Shown here one piece after another: positions 1 through 5,479 of a stretch of DNA of 5,864 nucleotides. The notes below the pieces were generated by a model, which was given only the letters and a program-made list of their open reading frames with translations, had not been told where the DNA came from and made no database searches. Made by a program: the position numbers and the translations under genes. The DNA comes from Candidatus Colicola coprequi (GTDB taxonomy: Bacteria; Bacteroidota; Bacteroidia; Bacteroidales; Paludibacteraceae). The DNA lies in assembly GCA_018065765.1 (NCBI GenBank), contig JAGHSR010000169.1:1-5864 (forward strand), in the 5' to 3' direction. How positions within the stretch are numbered: the stretch's first letter is position 1; each line of letters opens with the position of its first letter.

Positions 1-130
1 TCTAAAAAGATGGGGGTTGTGTAGTATGCGGCACTGGGAGCCGCGTAAGGTGCCAATGTAATCGCCCCTAAAAGGGCGACAAGGAGCGCTGCAGCGCAGC
101 AAAGCGCGACAAAGGGGAGAGAGGCGCGGA
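1..130. repeat. Palindrome-rich non-coding stretch at the left edge
   Basis: No open frame of useful length is visible. The stretch is a run of small inverted repeats. GCGGC (28-32) can pair with GCCGC (40-44), or GGCAC (30-34) with GTGCC (50-54), as mutually exclusive stems. TCGCCC (62-67) pairs with GGGCGA (74-79). GCGCTGCAGCGC (86-97) is a perfect 12-bp palindrome. The motif TGCGGCAC at 27-34, followed by CCGCGTAAG at 41-49, resembles TGCGGCAC (3435-3442) followed by CCGTAAG (3450-3456) in the gap before nfeD. That suggests both gaps carry members of one dispersed intergenic element. Function unknown; the element may continue beyond the window edge. Confidence 0.5.
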
Positions 131-165
131 GAATGGAGAGTGGAGAATGGAGAATGGAGGATGGA
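131..165. repeat. Heptamer tandem array, five GAATGGA-like units
   Basis: Five consecutive 7-bp units can be read directly: GAATGGA, GAGTGGA, GAATGGA, GAATGGA, GGATGGA. The array lies downstream of the serine hydrolase gene and is followed by a 6-bp hairpin, CCGCCC (167-172) with GGGCGG (179-184). Purines are all on the plus strand, so a minus-strand transcript would be pyrimidine-rich here. No function is known to me. Confidence 0.85.
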
Positions 166-184
166 GCCGCCCAAGAACGGGCGG

Positions 185-212
185 AATGCAAAATGCAGGA
201 TGCAAAATGCAA
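185..212. repeat. Heptamer tandem array, four AATGCAA-like units
   Basis: Four consecutive 7-bp units: AATGCAA, AATGCAG, GATGCAA, AATGCAA. It has the same period as the GAATGGA array at 131-165, from which it is separated only by the small hairpin at 167-184, but a different sequence. Two unrelated heptamers side by side argue against simple decay of one array. Confidence 0.85.
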
Positions 213-216
213 AAGA

Positions 217-237
217 CCCTAACCCCAACCCTTTCCC
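217..237 (-). other. Predicted G-quadruplex motif downstream of the hydrolase gene
   Basis: On the minus strand, the sense strand for the neighbouring gene, four G-runs follow each other: GGG (237-235), GGG (231-229), GGGG (226-223) and GGG (219-217). The loops are AAA, TT and TTA. This fits the usual G3+N1-7 pattern and looks like TTAGGG/TTGGGG telomere repeats. It begins 27 nt after the hydrolase stop codon, so it would lie in the 3' untranslated part of the mRNA. The pattern is visible; folding and any role in termination or RNA stability are inference. Confidence 0.6.
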
Positions 238-251
238 TCATAGGGCAAGGG
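229..251 (-). terminator. Imperfect hairpin after the hydrolase gene, weak terminator candidate
   Basis: CCCTT (229-233) pairs with AAGGG (247-251) and CCCT (235-238) pairs with AGGG (242-245). One T/C mismatch (234/246) separates the two helices and the loop is 3 nt. The hairpin starts 12 nt past the hydrolase stop codon, a suitable place for transcription to end. It is not followed by a run of T on the minus strand but by G-rich sequence, so it is not a classical intrinsic terminator. It overlaps the G-quadruplex motif, and the two structures would compete. Confidence 0.3.
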
Positions 252-263
252 AGAGATTATATC

Positions 264-1313
264 TTAATTGAAAAAAATCTTTCTCAAGGCGCTTCTCAGT
301 TCTCCTACGCCTGATACGTCTTTAGGATGAACGCGATTGGTGAGTACGATGAGAGCCTTGTGTTCATCCGGATATAAACGGACGGATGTTCCTGTGTAAC
401 CTGTATGATTGAGACTGCCATCATCATCAATCCAAAGTCCGGCATTCAGGCCTTTTTCACGTTCCTCTTTGGGGATATTCATCATCCAGATGCACCATTC
501 AGCCAATTGTTCAGCTGTCATAAAAACACCTGCGTTTCCGCTAACGCCCAACATAAATACGCGAGCCAATGGGTCATGCACATCGCCACGTAACACGGAG
601 CCGTCCGGTTGTTGTTCTGTGGGTGCAATCAGTGCCAATCCACGAGGTGCACCGTTGCCGATATTATTTATGTCCACATCAATAGGACGATAGAAAGGAC
701 GAATACGATTGAGCGGTTCACCGGTAATAGTTTCTACCACACGTTGAAGTGTGATGAAATTTAAACATGAATATCTGTATTTCTCTCCGGGTTGGGACGG
801 ACGCACGCAACGGCAAATGGTGTCAATAAGAAAATCCGGACGGGATAGGGTGGTTTCACCATTTGCGATGCGGGCACGATAGATGCTATCAAGGCTCGTA
901 ACATACATATACGAAGGTAGCCCTGACATATGACGCATCAGTTGTCCAATGGTGGCATTGGTAGCGAACGATGGAAGGTACTTGTTGACAGGATCGTTCA
1001 CATTCAGACGGCCTTCGCGAATAAGATTCATAGCCGCTGTTCCAGCACCTGTAGGTTTGCTCACCGAAGCCAGGTCAAAGGTGGTATTGGTGGTCATTAT
1101 TTCCTTGTTAGGGACAAGTGCACGATAGCCATATGCTTGTAGAAAAACGATTTTGTTGTTCTCTATATAGCATACGACAGCCCCCGGTACACTTCCTTTG
1201 TCAATAGCCTCCTGTACCGCTTTCTCAGTAGCCCGACTCCAAGTGGAGCGGGCTGCTGAAACTGTGGATAGTACGAGTAGGAAACTACTCAGCAGTAACG
1301 TCAGTCTTTTCAT
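264..1313 (-). CDS. Exported serine hydrolase, beta-lactamase class C / PBP4*-esterase family
   Basis: A 349-residue protein that probably acts outside the inner membrane. Residues 1-20 form a Sec signal peptide: a Lys-Arg start, a Leu-rich core and a VSA|A cleavage site, without a lipobox cysteine. The rest matches the beta-lactamase/transpeptidase-like fold. S83-V-S-K86 is the SxxK nucleophile motif, LMRHMSGLP (125-133) is the usual block after it, Y181-S-C183 stands at the Tyr-x-Asn position, and H303-T-G305 replaces KTG. The family includes D-amino-acid peptidases, esterases and beta-lactamases; the substrate cannot be told from sequence. Two oddities: Cys at the third position of Tyr-x-Asn, and a short stretch (about 199-231) where relatives normally carry an IFxPLGM-like block. 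The start is fixed by the signal peptide and overlaps the flotillin gene by 29 nt, so translation is probably coupled. Calling it a resistance enzyme would not be justified. Confidence 0.9.
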   Translation of the reverse strand: MKRLTLLLSSFLLVLSTVSAARSTWSRATEKAVQEAIDKGSVPGAVVCYIENNKIVFLQAYGYRALVPNKEIMTTNTTFDLASVSKPTGAGTAAMNLIREGRLNVNDPVNKYLPSFATNATIGQLMRHMSGLPSYMYVTSLDSIYRARIANGETTLSRPDFLIDTICRCVRPSQPGEKYRYSCLNFITLQRVVETITGEPLNRIRPFYRPIDVDINNIGNGAPRGLALIAPTEQQPDGSVLRGDVHDPLARVFMLGVSGNAGVFMTAEQLAEWCIWMMNIPKEEREKGLNAGLWIDDDGSLNHTGYTGTSVRLYPDEHKALIVLTNRVHPKDVSGVGELRSALRKIFFN

Positions 1314-2658
1314 TGCTCTGATCTGCGTTGGTTTGTCCTAAATATTGGGGTAAGTTCATTCCTGCTTGATTGAACAGGTCGTTCAATGGAGGTACGCTCC
1401 CCATTAGGCCACTGATGAAGTTGGCTGTAGATGTTTTACCATCGCCTGTTTTGCCACCATCCCATACGGTAACCTTGTCAATCTTGATGCCTTTGACAGC
1501 TTCAACTTGGGTCTTAACCAGTTCCGGTAGTTTCTCAAGCAACAGAAGTTGGTATGCTTTGTCGGCATCTCCCCCGGCAGCGTTAACCACTTTTTCATAA
1601 CCGGCAGCCTGTTTGGTAAGAATCTCATACAGACCCTTAGCTTCAGCTTCCATCTTAGCGAAGATAGCATCAGCTTCACCTTTGGCATTCACGCGTACTT
1701 TCTCGGCTTCAGCTTGAGCTTCGATGATGCGGCGGTTCTTTTCGATTTCTTGAGGAACGATAATGTTGGCATTTTGTGTAGCGCGTTCGCGTTCAGCACG
1801 GGCTTGTTCAGCGTTTTGCTCGGCAGCGTAGGCCTCTTGCAATGCCATGGCTTCCTGTACTTTTTCGGCAGCAACAGCCAATCGATTGGCTTCAGCCTCT
1901 TTCTGACGACGGTCAGCATCGGAATTAGCAATTTCCACCTTAGCATTGTTCTCACCTTTGACGGCGATTGCGTTTGCTTCAGAGGTACGGATACGTGTAT
2001 CACGAACGGCTTCTGCTTTACCAATCTCACCAATCTTATCTTGCTCAGCTACGCTAACTTTAGCTTCGTTAATAGCCTTAGCAGCAGCTTCTTTACCAAG
2101 AGCCTCAATATAGCCGGACTCATCTTTGATATCGGTTACGTTCACATTAATGAGACGAAGACCTATTTTCTTCAGTTCGATCTCAACGTTTTTGGAGATA
2201 TTATCCAAGAATTTATCGCGGTCTGAGTTGATTTCCTCTATCGACATGGTGGCAATCACCAAACGCAACTGACCAAACAAGATATCTTGAGCTAATTGTT
2301 CAATCTGTTGAGCCGTTAAACCCAGCAGACGTTCTGCAGCATTGTTCATTGAGTCAGCTTCGGTGGAAATACCCACTGTGAATCGGCATGGAACATCTAC
2401 GCGAATGTTCTGACGACTCAGCGCGTTAGTTAAGTTGGCTTCGATGGAGATAGGAGTCAGACTAAGATAAGAGTAGTCCTGAATAACCGGCCAAATGAAT
2501 GCGCCACCGCCATGAATACATTTGGCAGAAGTGCCATTGGTTTTACCATAGACAACTAAAATTTTGTCCGATGGACAACGTTTGTAGCGTTTGATAAGAG
2601 CTACCACGATACCAAATGCTACAACGATAGCAACGACAATAAGAATGGAAGGAGTCAT
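1285..2658 (-). CDS. Flotillin, SPFH/band 7 family, FloT/YuaG-like
   Basis: A 457-residue scaffold protein of membrane microdomains. A hydrophobic segment at residues 4-22 anchors the N terminus, with a basic stretch (KRYKR) just after it. The SPFH domain covers about 28-185, including GGGAFIWPVIQ (50-60), which is typical of flotillins. A long Ala/Glu-rich coiled coil follows (about 190-350, many EA, AEA and EAE steps), used by flotillins to oligomerise. The tail contains VTVWDGGKTGDGK (396-408) and a hydrophobic NFISGLMGSVPPLNDLF segment (413-429), also typical. The length is close to that of B. subtilis FloT, and the gene order NfeD then flotillin is that of yuaF-yuaG. A-rich sequence rather than a Shine-Dalgarno sequence precedes the ATG, as usual in Bacteroidota. 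The last ten codons overlap the start of the hydrolase gene. The family is certain; the cargo organised here is unknown. Confidence 0.95.
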   Translation of the reverse strand: MTPSILIVVAIVVAFGIVVALIKRYKRCPSDKILVVYGKTNGTSAKCIHGGGAFIWPVIQDYSYLSLTPISIEANLTNALSRQNIRVDVPCRFTVGISTEADSMNNAAERLLGLTAQQIEQLAQDILFGQLRLVIATMSIEEINSDRDKFLDNISKNVEIELKKIGLRLINVNVTDIKDESGYIEALGKEAAAKAINEAKVSVAEQDKIGEIGKAEAVRDTRIRTSEANAIAVKGENNAKVEIANSDADRRQKEAEANRLAVAAEKVQEAMALQEAYAAEQNAEQARAERERATQNANIIVPQEIEKNRRIIEAQAEAEKVRVNAKGEADAIFAKMEAEAKGLYEILTKQAAGYEKVVNAAGGDADKAYQLLLLEKLPELVKTQVEAVKGIKIDKVTVWDGGKTGDGKTSTANFISGLMGSVPPLNDLFNQAGMNLPQYLGQTNADQSNEKTDVTAE

Positions 2659-2672
2659 AATGATTTAAGATT

Positions 2673-2700
2673 TTAGTTATTAGTTATTAGTTTTTATTTC
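2673..2700. repeat. TTAGTTA-type heptamer array between nfeD and flotillin genes
   Basis: Three 7-bp units (TTAGTTA, TTAGTTA, TTAGTTT) run without gaps, followed by TTATTTC, a diverged fourth that also opens the 43-bp repeat. The array lies 14 nt before the flotillin start on the minus strand, where it reads as A-rich AACTAA units. It would therefore form the translation leader of the flotillin gene if transcription comes from nfeD. Confidence 0.8.
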
Positions 2701-2736
2701 GCTTCGCTCAAACGATCGCTCGCGTTGCTCGGCGTT
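2694..2736. repeat. 43-bp GC-rich dispersed repeat, copy 1
   Basis: This 43-bp stretch, starting TTATTTCGCTTCGCTC, containing the palindrome CGATCG and ending GCTCGGCGTT, recurs exactly at 3492-3534 and 3536-3578 in the same orientation. It is clearly richer in G+C than the heptamer arrays on both sides. It has no good stem beyond the central CGATCG and no coding potential. Heptamer arrays enclose it here just as they do in the other gap, so array plus core seem to make up one module. Origin and function unknown. Confidence 0.9.
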
Positions 2737-2738
2737 GA

Positions 2739-2773
2739 TTAGTTTTTAGACTTTAGTTTTTAGGCTTTAGATT
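2739..2773. repeat. TTAGTTT-type heptamer array running into the nfeD stop codon
   Basis: Five uninterrupted 7-bp units: TTAGTTT, TTAGACT, TTAGTTT, TTAGGCT, TTAGATT. The fifth contains the stop codon of the nfeD gene (TTA at 2767-2769, TAA on the minus strand) and its last codon. The array thus directly abuts and slightly enters the gene end. The first three bases of every unit match a TAA codon on the opposite strand, so the array also supplies in-phase back-up stops every 7 bases in rotating frames. Confidence 0.85.
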
Positions 2774-3288
2774 TTTTCTACTACAAGTACATCGCCTTTG
2801 TTACCAATGATTTTGCATTTAGCACCTGTAGGAAGATCTTCCTCGCAAATAGCTTCTAATTCGTGTACACTGCCACGGTATGAAAATAGCACTTTGCCAC
2901 GTCCATCTACGGGAATATGTAAATACACATCAGCAGCTAGTCCGATGGCTTGTTCAGGATGAAAAGTACTATCTTGTGACAAACGAAGGATTTGCTTAAG
3001 AAGTAACCAAAAAACCAAGAAAAATAGCAGACCTATCCCCACGGCAACCATTTGCAGCCATAGCATAGACGAAATAGTGTTGTAGAAACATATTCCTGCC
3101 CAACCATAACCGAGGAGGAAATTTACCAAATTTTTGAAGGTGAAAATGCCTACAGTATCGGCATCTAATCCATCCGAATCAGCCACATCGACGTCTGCGT
3201 CTCCACCCAATCCAATGAGGGTCATAACGAGTTGAATGACAAAGACAGCAGATGCAGCGATAGCAATGTAAAGAAATACGTTGTACAT
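2767..3288 (-). CDS. NfeD-like membrane protein, YuaF type, flotillin partner
   Basis: A 173-residue protein. Three hydrophobic segments can be seen, at about 5-27, 50-69 and 76-98. An acidic, glycine-rich linker (GGDADVDVADSDG, 28-40) follows the first. The rest (about 110-173, from AIGLAADVYLHIP to GDVLVVEKI) has the alternating pattern and glycines of the OB-fold domain found in NfeD proteins. It lacks the ClpP-like serine protease domain of long NfeD proteins, so it belongs with short members such as B. subtilis YuaF, which has nearly the same length. Short NfeD proteins are usually encoded next to a flotillin and work with it at the membrane; the flotillin gene follows after 108 bp. The start is the only ATG before the first membrane segment. 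No Bacteroidota -7 box was found in the upstream gap. Biochemical function is unknown for the family. Confidence 0.9.
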   Translation of the reverse strand: MYNVFLYIAIAASAVFVIQLVMTLIGLGGDADVDVADSDGLDADTVGIFTFKNLVNFLLGYGWAGICFYNTISSMLWLQMVAVGIGLLFFLVFWLLLKQILRLSQDSTFHPEQAIGLAADVYLHIPVDGRGKVLFSYRGSVHELEAICEEDLPTGAKCKIIGNKGDVLVVEKI

Positions 3289-3297
3289 TCGTGTTCG

Positions 3298-3460
3298 GCG
3301 CTTTCGTCGTCACAAACTCCGCTAAGTGGTCTTGCTCTGCAAGACGAAGCGCTCCGTTGCTCCTCCTCTCCAAATGACCTCTTTCGAGCTCATTTGGGTA
3401 AGCCATGCGGTGAAAAAGGAGTGTGGTTAGTTTGTGCGGCACCACTGTGCCGTAAGTGGG
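3298..3460. repeat. Intergenic element with nested inverted repeats
   Basis: CACAAACT (3311-3318) is inverted as AGTTTGTG (3429-3436), bounding about 126 bp. Smaller stems lie inside or at the edges. GCGCTTTCGTC (3298-3308) pairs with GACGAAGCGC (3343-3352) with one bulged T. CTTGC (3331-3335) pairs with GCAAG (3339-3343). CCAAATGA (3370-3377) pairs with TCATTTGG (3390-3397) and has a second 3-bp stem inside its loop. CGGCAC (3437-3442) pairs with GTGCCG (3447-3452). A near direct repeat, CCGCTAAGTGG (3319-3329) and CCGTAAGTGG (3450-3459), lies close to the two ends. Part of the pattern is shared with the left edge of the window (27-54). This looks like a non-coding dispersed element of MITE or REP size, but no target-site duplication was recognised. 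Confidence 0.6.
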
Positions 3461-3463
3461 TTT

Positions 3464-3491
3464 TTAGTGGTTAGTTTTTAGTTATTAGTTC
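3464..3491. repeat. TTAGTTT-type heptamer array before the duplicated 43-bp repeat
   Basis: Four uninterrupted 7-bp units: TTAGTGG, TTAGTTT, TTAGTTA, TTAGTTC. The stretch 3471-3498 matches 2673-2700 in the other gap apart from two bases, so the array and the core repeat have been copied together. Confidence 0.8.
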
Positions 3492-3578
3492 TTATTTCGC
3501 TTCGCTCAAACGATCGCTCGCGTTGCTCGGCGTTCTTATTTCGCTTCGCTCAAACGATCGCTCGCGTTGCTCGGCGTT
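3491..3578. repeat. Perfect 44-bp tandem duplication holding copies 2 and 3 of the dispersed repeat
   Basis: Positions 3491-3534 and 3535-3578 are identical over 44 bp and directly adjacent. Each holds the 43-bp sequence also found at 2694-2736; the 44th base is a leading C. Perfect identity of the two units suggests a recent duplication, for example by replication slippage, or an assembly artefact. Unit number may vary between strains. There is no spacer, so this is not a CRISPR array. Confidence 0.9.
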
Positions 3579-3580
3579 GA

Positions 3581-3601
3581 TTAGTTTTTAGTTGTTATTT
3601 A
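3581..3601. repeat. Heptamer array running into the glycosyltransferase stop codon
   Basis: Three 7-bp units: TTAGTTT, TTAGTTG, TTATTTA. The last contains the glycosyltransferase stop (TTA at 3599-3601, TAA on the minus strand). This is the same arrangement as at the end of nfeD: core repeat, GA, then heptamers that end exactly at or just inside the stop codon. Confidence 0.75.
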
Positions 3602-4594
3602 TTGTCTTTTTCCACGGAAATAATAGTCAAATAAGATGGAGCGCTGAGCGATAATAGTTGGGTAGGGAACAATGGCTGCTTGCAGGTTTGTCCGGCGTTT
3701 AGCAGCAAATTGTTGCTTGCGTTTTAGATAGTCAGACCATGCACAAATCACAGCCCAAGCGTTGGCGGGCTTAAAAATCAGCAGATAATGTAGTGATGCA
3801 GCAATATCCAATACAAATCGTGCTATCATAACTCTATAAAAATGCTCATCAGGCAGGTTTTTGTATATCATTATTAGCGAATTACGGAAATTAAGAAATG
3901 TTTTTTTGGGGTTCTCGTAATTGAGTGAACCTCCACCGAGGTGATAAATGACACTTTGTGGTACGCATGCTAATCGCCATCCACGACTATTCATGCGCCA
4001 GCAAAGATCTATTTCTTCCATATGGGCGAAAAAATCACTATCCAATCCTCCCAACTCCTTATATAATCGCGTACGCGTGCACAAGCAGGCCCCGGTTGCC
4101 CAAAATACATCTGTCACGGTGTCGTATTGTCCGTAGTCTTTTTCCACATAACTCAATGTGCGCCCGCGACAATAGGGATAACACAATTTATCCATATATC
4201 CACCGGCAGCGCCTGCATATTCAAATTGTGATTTATGCAGCCAACTAAGCACCTTAGGTTGTACAGCCGCTACATCCGGATGGGCATCCATATAGGCTAT
4301 CAATGGGTCTATCCATCCGGATGTAACTTCTACATCCGAATTGAGTAAAATGACATATTCTGCGTCAGTTTGGGCAATCGCCAAGTTATAACCCTCGGCA
4401 AAGCCGTAGTTCCTATCTAATTCTATCACACGGCATCCAAAACGTTTTGCCACGGACAAACTATCATCCGTACTGCCATTATCGGCTATTACGATTTCGA
4501 TGTCAGGTTGTTGACTATGCCGAATCACAGAGGGAAGATATTGTTCCAACATCTTCGCTCCATTCCAGTTTAATATAATGACACTAACTTTCAT
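3599..4594 (-). CDS. Family 2 glycosyltransferase, rhamnosyltransferase-like
   Basis: A 331-residue GT-A-fold enzyme that probably moves a sugar from a nucleotide-sugar donor onto an envelope glycan at the cytoplasmic face. It begins with the GT2 signature VSVIILNWNG (3-12). DNGSTD (38-43) and NYGFAEGYN (62-70) contribute to nucleotide binding, and NSD (85-87) in LLNSDVEV is the DxD-like metal site. WATGACLCTR (165-174) and MEEIDLCWR (192-200) form the acceptor-side region with the likely catalytic acidic residues. This layout is typical of the WbbL/rhamnosyltransferase branch. After about 245 the chain is basic and partly hydrophobic, which may hold it at the membrane. It starts 9 nt after the acyltransferase stop, so the two are almost certainly co-transcribed, pointing to LPS or another surface glycan. 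Donor and acceptor are unknown. Confidence 0.94.
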   Translation of the reverse strand: MKVSVIILNWNGAKMLEQYLPSVIRHSQQPDIEIVIADNGSTDDSLSVAKRFGCRVIELDRNYGFAEGYNLAIAQTDAEYVILLNSDVEVTSGWIDPLIAYMDAHPDVAAVQPKVLSWLHKSQFEYAGAAGGYMDKLCYPYCRGRTLSYVEKDYGQYDTVTDVFWATGACLCTRTRLYKELGGLDSDFFAHMEEIDLCWRMNSRGWRLACVPQSVIYHLGGGSLNYENPKKTFLNFRNSLIMIYKNLPDEHFYRVMIARFVLDIAASLHYLLIFKPANAWAVICAWSDYLKRKQQFAAKRRTNLQAAIVPYPTIIAQRSILFDYYFRGKRQ

Positions 4595-4603
4595 GCAATC
4601 TTT

Positions 4604-5479
4604 TCAACTATTCAACGTGCCCGCTTCTTGAACCTTTCCACTTCTTCCCCATTTCCATCGGTTGTGCGACCATAGCCACAAGGACGGATTTTCGCGAATA
4701 TTGGATTCCAATCGTTGGACAAATTGTTCGGTTATGTAGTTGTCAGGTGTATTTGTTGGATCATCTGTGATTAGTTGCGGGTGGGCGACATAGTGTCCGC
4801 GTTTTAGTTGGCTCATGTGGACATAAAAAACAGGATAGCCGAATTTCCGAGCCAGTACATCCCCACCGTCCAACCAACCGGTGTCTTGATGGAGAAAATC
4901 ACACCAAAAACGTGTTACTTCCGGTCGCGGTTTTTGGTCGCTTATAAGCCCAATGGTATGTGGCTGATTTAGGTGCTTTAGTTGTATCATTTTGCGAAGT
5001 AATGACTGTTTTTCTATACTGCTTCCTTCGCCACTCATTCTTTCGCGAATTTGTTGCATAAACTGATTAAACCGATAGTTATTCAGTTTACGATAGACAT
5101 TGTAGTGCTGAAGATTTGGACTAAGGTAACGGTGCTGTACATCAGCAGTCAATTCCCAATTTCCCAAGTGCCCTAACATGTAGATTACTCCACCGTGTAG
5201 AGCTGCCTTTTTCTCCACATCGTCTAGACCTATAAATTCAATGCACTCTGCCAATTCGTTTTTCGACGCATGAGAAGCAAATAATACTTCAGCTACTATA
5301 TCGCTAAAATGATGATAGAACTGTTTCTCTAGATGAACAATCTCATCCTGTGACAACTCAGGAAACGAACTAACAAGGTTCTTGCGAACAACTGTGCGCC
5401 TATACCGCACCACATAATATGCAATCGGGTAGAGGAACGTGTCCGTGAATCGATATGTCCATTTGAGTTTGTTATTCAT
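4604..5479 (-). CDS. Lipid A biosynthesis acyltransferase, LpxL/HtrB-like (LPLAT superfamily)
   Basis: A 291-residue enzyme that should add a secondary acyl chain to a lipid A precursor at the inner membrane. The catalytic HX4E motif is H104-L-G-N-W-E109. Other family blocks follow: VYRKLNN (128-134) with the following helix, GLISDQKP (177-184), a GYPVFYVHM strand (214-222), and the C-terminal NPSLWLWSHNRWKW (264-277), close to the WLWxHRRWK end of LpxL. A weakly hydrophobic N terminus (about 12-25) may act as a membrane anchor. Length is slightly below that of E. coli LpxL, as usual in Bacteroidota. The ATG lies inside the end of the preceding small gene (8-nt overlap), so translation is probably coupled. 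Family members can also acylate ornithine or other lipids, but the neighbouring glycosyltransferase favours LPS. Confidence 0.94.
   Translation of the reverse strand: MNNKLKWTYRFTDTFLYPIAYYVVRYRRTVVRKNLVSSFPELSQDEIVHLEKQFYHHFSDIVAEVLFASHASKNELAECIEFIGLDDVEKKAALHGGVIYMLGHLGNWELTADVQHRYLSPNLQHYNVYRKLNNYRFNQFMQQIRERMSGEGSSIEKQSLLRKMIQLKHLNQPHTIGLISDQKPRPEVTRFWCDFLHQDTGWLDGGDVLARKFGYPVFYVHMSQLKRGHYVAHPQLITDDPTNTPDNYITEQFVQRLESNIRENPSLWLWSHNRWKWGRSGKVQEAGTLNS

Larger units (their letters stand above)
3289..3598. other. 310-bp gene-free gap between the glycosyltransferase and nfeD genes
   Basis: The gap holds two blocks. The half nearer nfeD (about 3298-3460) is a nest of inverted repeats. The half nearer the glycosyltransferase (3464-3598) is a heptamer array enclosing two tandem copies of the 43-bp repeat. 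I see no convincing gene, no CAAAnnTA (-7 box in minus orientation) and no hairpin followed by a T run. It splits the envelope genes from the nfeD-flotillin-hydrolase genes. Whether transcription crosses it cannot be decided from sequence. Confidence 0.7.

Noticed and set aside
264..1313. Antibiotic-resistance beta-lactamase
   Set aside because: The fold is shared with many peptidases and esterases, and the HTG and YSC motifs fit these better than a true AmpC. Nothing in the sequence shows drug hydrolysis.
1549..2226. 225-codon open frame on the plus strand, antisense to flotillin
   Set aside because: It is the mirror of the Ala/Glu-rich coiled-coil coding region, whose codon bias leaves the opposite frame free of stops. 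The product is low-complexity Phe/Ser-rich.
3179..3445. 88-codon open frame on the minus strand before and into nfeD
   Set aside because: It overlaps the start of nfeD in another frame, lies mostly in the inverted-repeat element, and its product shows no domain or natural composition. I treat it as a by-product of the element.
3437..3452. Intrinsic terminator from the CGGCAC/GTGCCG hairpin
   Set aside because: The stem is only 6 bp. No T run follows directly on either strand, although short T runs occur some bases away.
3491..3578. Possible CRISPR array (two identical repeats)
   Set aside because: The units are directly adjacent with no spacer, only two units exist, and no cas gene is nearby.
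3948..4248. Overlapping plus-strand open frames inside the glycosyltransferase gene
   Set aside because: They are fully contained within a well-supported minus-strand gene, and neither product shows family features.
5472..5479. Frameshift joining the small acidic gene to the acyltransferase
   Set aside because: Both products have complete ends and unrelated composition, and an 8-nt stop/start overlap is normal for coupled genes.
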